A stretch of 64,000 bases of DNA from Zygotorulaspora mrakii (lineage: Eukaryota; Ascomycota; Saccharomycetes; Saccharomycetales; Saccharomycetaceae). Position numbers and translations under genes: made by a program. This document shows, in pieces, positions 60,575 to 64,000 of this stretch. Positions within the stretch are counted from its first letter, which is position 1. Every line of letters starts with the position of its first letter. The stretch spans positions 124,001-188,000 of the forward strand of contig NC_050719.1 of the NCBI RefSeq assembly GCF_013402915.1. The letters run 5' to 3'. Under the pieces are notes generated by a model. The model had not been told where the DNA came from. It ran no database searches and saw only the letters and a program-made list of their open reading frames with translations.

Positions 60575-60977
60575 CCACCGATCTGATGAATCTGTCTGGA
60601 CATGCAGATTTGCTTACCTACTAGACGTGGAAATAAGTCTCTATCCGACAATCCCGCTTGATATTTTAAAGGTTTTGATTATCCTGAACAGGATACCAAA
60701 TTCAAGCAAAGCCTGTTTCTTTCCGATCTGCTGCTTTTCCGATTGTTGCTGTTACGTTCCTGCAAGTGAGCTCCCAGAGTCTACGTGTCGCGAAATTAGA
60801 TACACACTAGCATTCATCCACAATCTGGAGACTTAGGTAATGCATTGCAGTTCCGCTCCCCCTCCCCGCCAACATGCCATCATCGATCACAAGAGAAGTA
60901 ATCCAATGAGATGACTTTGCATGCCATAGAGATTAATAATGATGAAGAAAAGTTCCAGTTTGGGAGGTATCTCTGTA

Positions 60978-61051
60978 TTACCCATTTGGGTAAAAACATG
61001 AAAATCGAACAGGTGCTCAACTCATAGTATAAATATTCACCCAATAGGGTG
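60978..61051 (-). promoter_or_regulatory. Two Mcm1/ECB-like palindromes upstream of CLN3
   Basis: TTACCCATTTGGGTAA at 60978-60993 is palindromic except for its AT centre and close to the Mcm1-type TTACCNAATTNGGTAA. CACCCAATAGGGTG at 61038-61051 contains the MADS-type core CC-six-GG. They lie about 735-810 bp upstream of the CLN3 ATG. In S. cerevisiae early cell-cycle boxes bound by Mcm1 drive CLN3 at M/G1. Confidence 0.6.
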
Positions 61052-62097
61052 GAATCATGCAATGTATGTGAGATTAGAGAACAATACCTTATTGCTATAT
61101 TGGTTACCACAAGTGTACAGTGCTACAATGAACAAGGTGCATCTAATCATCTTTACTTAATCCGGCAAATATAACAATTTGCCTCGGGACAACGCGTCTT
61201 CATGGAATGTTTACGCGTTGAAAATATGTGTCAAGCAGAACGAACAAGATAAGAAAACAACTGCGACTGCTTAGTTTTGTGAATATTCATTCGTTTAAAG
61301 GCACGCGTGCTCCCAGTTTAGCATTGTTCACATACATGAAGTTGTTTTAATCACTCATGCAGAAGCTTTCAGTGTCTTGTGTAATCACAAAAAAAAAAAA
61401 AAAACTTTTTCATGTCTGCTATGGGTCGAAAGCATTGTATTTTGGTCGTTTATGGAGCTGCTTGCTACACGTACTGCAAGAACTTCGTCTTACCCCATAT
61501 GGCAAGAGTTTTTCTTATCAACAAGGGAACAAGAATTCTCTAGCAGGGGAAGGCCCATGGCCAATCTCGTGGTGAGCTTTTTGGGCTGCAGAACGAGGGT
61601 ACCGCTTTAGTTCCGAAACTTTAAATCCCGAAGAGGAGCAAGGTCAACGCTAGCGAGCGTCACGGCCTGAATTGCCTGAGTTGAAGAATCAGGTAGACCA
61701 TCCATGAGGTGGATTTGAAGTTTTGCAATGGCAAGCTGCGGTCTTGGCAGTTCTGGGCGTCCACTGAATCAGCAGAGAGGCGCTAGAGGTGGGGAGACAT
61801 GACATGTGTAGTTCTACGAGCAATGCTTCTGCTACCTTGACCTAAATACTGTTGCTGTACATCTGCAGACGTCTTCGCATGTGTGTTTCCGTAACTCAGA
61901 GCAAAATTGGGTATCACGCGGTAACCACATGCTTGGGGCCCTCATGTGGTACGAAATTCTCGATGAAATACACATTCTTCGCATGCATGGAATCATTCTA
62001 TCAAGGCACGCTCCAGCCGGGTAGCCCCACAGAGACAAAGATTTTGAAGGTTTCCTGCTACTCCAACCCCGCATTTAATCCTGTCGTGTGAGATGAT

Positions 62098-62106
62098 GAC
62101 ACAAAA
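62098..62106 (+). promoter_or_regulatory. Ndt80-type middle sporulation element
   Basis: GACACAAAA matches the gNCRCAAAW consensus exactly, about 155 bp upstream of the RRT12-like ATG. RRT12 is induced late in sporulation in S. cerevisiae. Confidence 0.5.
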
Positions 62107-62259
62107 AGGTTCATAAGATGCTCAAAGTGCGGGCCACATAGAGCAGCATTTGGTGACATTCAGTTGATGTATTATACAAGCAAGTGTCATTACGCTCAAT
62201 TCTACCTAGTGTGCCAGTCCAAGAAAGCGTAAAGTACAAAGAGCAATTGCTTCGTGATA

Positions 62260-63381
62260 ATGGTGCGCTTTGGAGATATCATTATCTTATTAACGCTGGT
62301 CAGATCCGTATTTGGCACTAAATTCGTCATTCAACTTGCCAACGAGATATCGCTAGAGGCTGTGTTTCAACATCACAGATTTGAGGGTCCACTGGAGGTT
62401 TTCAAAATAGGTACAGGATTCAAGGCGTTTTCCGGTGATTTTGACGATGCCATTCTGCAGAAGTTACTTAATGATCCCAAAGTGGAAAGCATTTCGATAG
62501 ACCAAAGACTGCAAACCCAAGAGTACGTTTTCCAGCAGAACGCTCCTGCACATTTGAAAAAGATAGCGTCCAGCTCGCCAACACCTCGGCAACCGTATTT
62601 GTACCATTCCAATGCAGGCATTGGGGTCGATATATACATATTTGATACAGGGATCGATAGTAAAAACCCTAATTTGCAGCAGATAAATGTGATGAAATTG
62701 ATCGATTTGACGCAAGATATTGCACCGGCCGGTGTTGACGCGAATGGCCACGGTACAGCAATGGCGGGGGTTGTAGCGTCTGAAACTTTCGGGGTTCTGA
62801 AAAAATGCAATTTGATCGATATGAGAATTGTTGAAAAGGATGGAACTTCTAAACTTTCAAGTCTTCTGAGGGCTCTGGATATTGCCGAAAAACATGTCAA
62901 GACAACCGAAAGACCTTCTGTTTTCACGATTCCATTGATTATGCAGGAAAGAAATGCAATTCTCAACTCAGCAATTGAAAATTTAAACAAAGAGCTAGCT
63001 ATCGTGGTTCCAGCTGGTAATCAGAATTCTGATGCATGCAATTTCAGTCCTGCAAGCTGTAGCAAAAATGCTAACCTTCTAGTTTTGGGATCTTTAAATC
63101 AAGACGATAATCTGGCTGAATTCACCAATTTTGGAGGATGTGTTGACCTATTTACTTCGGGAACAGATGTGATCACTCTCTCTCCCACAGATTTATCCCA
63201 AAGTTCATTGATACGTGAAGTGAATGGAACCTCCATAAGCTGTGCTATTGGCAGTGGCGTTGTAGGTTATTATATGTCATTAGGTTTTAGCAGTCTCCAA
63301 GCTATTGAACAGACAAAAACCGCGGCGTATAATCCAACGAGCATGGGAATAGAATATAAAGTTTTGCAGTTAAAACCATAG
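62260..63381 (+). CDS. RRT12: Subtilisin-family protease, RRT12-like
   Basis: A 373-aa secreted serine protease. A signal peptide (about 1-19) precedes an I9-type propeptide (about 20-90) and the catalytic domain. The triad is complete: Asp129 in FDTGID, His164 in NGHGTAMAG and Ser325 in NGTSIS; the oxyanion Asn254 in PAGNQN is also present. It is shorter than S. cerevisiae Rrt12 (YCR045C, 491 aa, involved in dityrosine spore-wall formation). The assignment rests on the presence of PER1, a YCR043C-like gene and TAF2 in the same window; however, it lies on the far side of TAF2 rather than beside PER1. PRB1 or YSP3-type identity cannot be ruled out. The frame extends to GTG 62254; the ATG at 62260 was chosen. 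Confidence 0.75.
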   Translation: MVRFGDIIILLTLVRSVFGTKFVIQLANEISLEAVFQHHRFEGPLEVFKIGTGFKAFSGDFDDAILQKLLNDPKVESISIDQRLQTQEYVFQQNAPAHLKKIASSSPTPRQPYLYHSNAGIGVDIYIFDTGIDSKNPNLQQINVMKLIDLTQDIAPAGVDANGHGTAMAGVVASETFGVLKKCNLIDMRIVEKDGTSKLSSLLRALDIAEKHVKTTERPSVFTIPLIMQERNAILNSAIENLNKELAIVVPAGNQNSDACNFSPASCSKNANLLVLGSLNQDDNLAEFTNFGGCVDLFTSGTDVITLSPTDLSQSSLIREVNGTSISCAIGSGVVGYYMSLGFSSLQAIEQTKTAAYNPTSMGIEYKVLQLKP

Positions 63382-63425
63382 TGATGTATTTGTTGAATGT
63401 CAAAAACCTTCGTTTTTTTGCCTTA

Positions 63426-63431
63426 ACGCGT
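63426..63431 (+). promoter_or_regulatory. MCB element before TOF1
   Basis: ACGCGT within AACGCGTCGCG, about 120 bp upstream of the TOF1 ATG, with a further TCGCGTAA nearby. MBF-type control fits a replication-fork gene. Confidence 0.6.
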
Positions 63432-63548
63432 CGCGATTGTAAGTCGCGTAATTAGTTTTGTAGAATTGCCAGATTTATTTTATATAGCTTTCAAGATTGG
63501 CAATGGCATTAAAAATCTCACAGGGAGTGAACATCAGGTATAAAAGGC

Positions 63549-64000
63549 ATGGTTGAGTTACACACCGCTTTTAATACAAACCTTTCCGATGCTGATGGCT
63601 CACTTACAGTTTTAAGGGCTCGTATAGCTCTTTTAGCTACAGCAATAGGAGGTCCCGATTATACATCAAAATTAGATCCGCCCCCATACAAGCTTGGCGA
63701 CGACTGTTTGGCCTGCCTTAAAGATCTGAAAAGATGGTTTAAACTGGTTGATGATCAACAGAATAGATGGGATGTTGCAATGGCCGCTGCAGAGTATCGC
63801 ATCCTGATTGACGATCTTCTGCCAATAATGATTGACTGGGAGAATAAAACGGCATTAGCAAACAAACTATCTAAACAGGACACCAGTACTGATGAATCTA
63901 TTAAAACCGTGGGAGGCCGAGAATATCATGATAATATAGCTTTGAATAGCTTACAACTACTAGTAATTTTGACTTGGCCATTGACATTAAATGAGCAATC
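63549..64000 (+). CDS. TOF1: Tof1, replication-fork protection protein (5' part, runs off window)
   Basis: The first 150 codons of Tof1 (Timeless family), which with Csm3 and Mrc1 stabilises stalled forks and supports the S-phase checkpoint. The frame starts at ATG 63549 ([19 protein letters not shown]) and stays open to the window edge. Highly conserved N-terminal sequence is visible: [40 protein letters not shown] and [20 protein letters not shown]. Corresponds to YNL273W, which follows GOR1 (YNL274C) in S. cerevisiae. Incomplete only because the window ends. Confidence 0.95.
   Translation, partial: MVELHTAFNTNLSDADGSLTVLRARIALLATAIGGPDYTSKLDPPPYKLGDDCLACLKDLKRWFKLVDDQQNRWDVAMAAAEYRILIDDLLPIMIDWENKTALANKLSKQDTSTDESIKTVGGREYHDNIALNSLQLLVILTWPLTLNEQ

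Larger units (their letters stand above)
60243..62259. other. 2-kb gap between CLN3 and the RRT12-like gene
   Basis: The longest gene-poor stretch apart from the LTR region. It contains the CLN3 leader with an upstream ORF, a 33-bp tandem duplication, two Mcm1-like palindromes, a run of A residues near 61390-61404 and an Ndt80-type site near the right end. Open frames of up to 113 codons show no conservation I can recognise. No homeobox, HMG or mating-type sequence was seen. Confidence 0.6.

Noticed and set aside
60495..60836. A 113-codon frame in the CLN3-RRT12 gap
   Set aside because: It spans the 33-bp tandem repeat and shows no recognisable protein features; the repeat alone creates its internal periodicity.
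61600..61635. Possible centromere element (TTCCGAAACTTTAAA)
   Set aside because: The core resembles CDEIII, but the flank matches poorly, there is no AT-rich CDEII beside it and no CDEI at the right distance.
56467..62259. Possible mating-type locus near TAF2
   Set aside because: TAF2 adjoins MAT in S. cerevisiae, but no alpha-box, homeodomain or HMG sequence was found here.

Overview
The window is nuclear DNA from a budding yeast of the family Saccharomycetaceae. Almost every gene has a clear Saccharomyces cerevisiae counterpart. The one intron found in a protein gene has the yeast signals GTATGT and TACTAAC, and the reading frames are read with the standard code. Gene order shows that the lineage separated before the whole-genome duplication. 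Neighbours that in S. cerevisiae are split between sister blocks on chromosomes IV and XII, and then XIV and III, are interleaved here in a single series with one copy each (one SAM gene, one TOS4/PLM2, one SKG3/CAF120, one RPL37). Kluyveromyces, Lachancea, Torulaspora and Zygosaccharomyces all remain possible; I cannot fix the genus from sequence alone.

Layout. 0-4 kb: GNP1-type amino-acid permease and SMT3 (SUMO), divergent. 4-14 kb: GIN4 kinase, a nested pair of LTR remnants, an intron-containing tRNA-Leu(CAA), the multicopper oxidase GMC1, and PSP1. 14-25 kb: TFS1, LPP1 and SAM in a GC-rich stretch, then VTA1, SWI6, TOS4. 25-32 kb: intron-containing RPL37, LCD1 (DDC2), EMG1, PRM1. 32-44 kb: SKG3/CAF120, MDL1, MET2, ATG26. 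44-52 kb: ISC1, SPC25, PER1, BOR1, a YCR043C-like gene, GOR1. 52-64 kb: TAF2, SLP1, a CLN3-type G1 cyclin, a 2-kb gene-poor gap, an RRT12-like subtilase, and the first 150 codons of TOF1, which runs off the window end.

Functional threads. Several genes act in G1/S control: SWI6 (common subunit of SBF and MBF), TOS4 (a classic SBF/MBF target), CLN3 (upstream activator), GIN4 and TOF1. Their promoters carry matching MCB (ACGCGT), SCB (CACGAAA) or Mcm1-like sites. The sulfur pathway is represented by MET2 and SAM, both with Met31/32-type sites and SAM also with CACGTG. Other promoter motifs fit the genes they precede: Rap1-like sites before RPL37, RRPE/PAC before EMG1, a pheromone element before PRM1, and an Ndt80-type site before the RRT12-like protease.

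I found no evidence of an undescribed multi-gene system. The most interesting structures are the nested LTRs, the unusual tRNA-Leu intron, the tandem SCB cluster at TOS4, the Mcm1-like palindromes and upstream ORF at CLN3, and the GC-rich LPP1-SAM island. Starts were moved to the first ATG where the longest open frame began with a non-ATG codon (SMT3, GMC1, VTA1, SWI6, TOS4, MDL1, SPC25, PER1, CLN3, RRT12-like).
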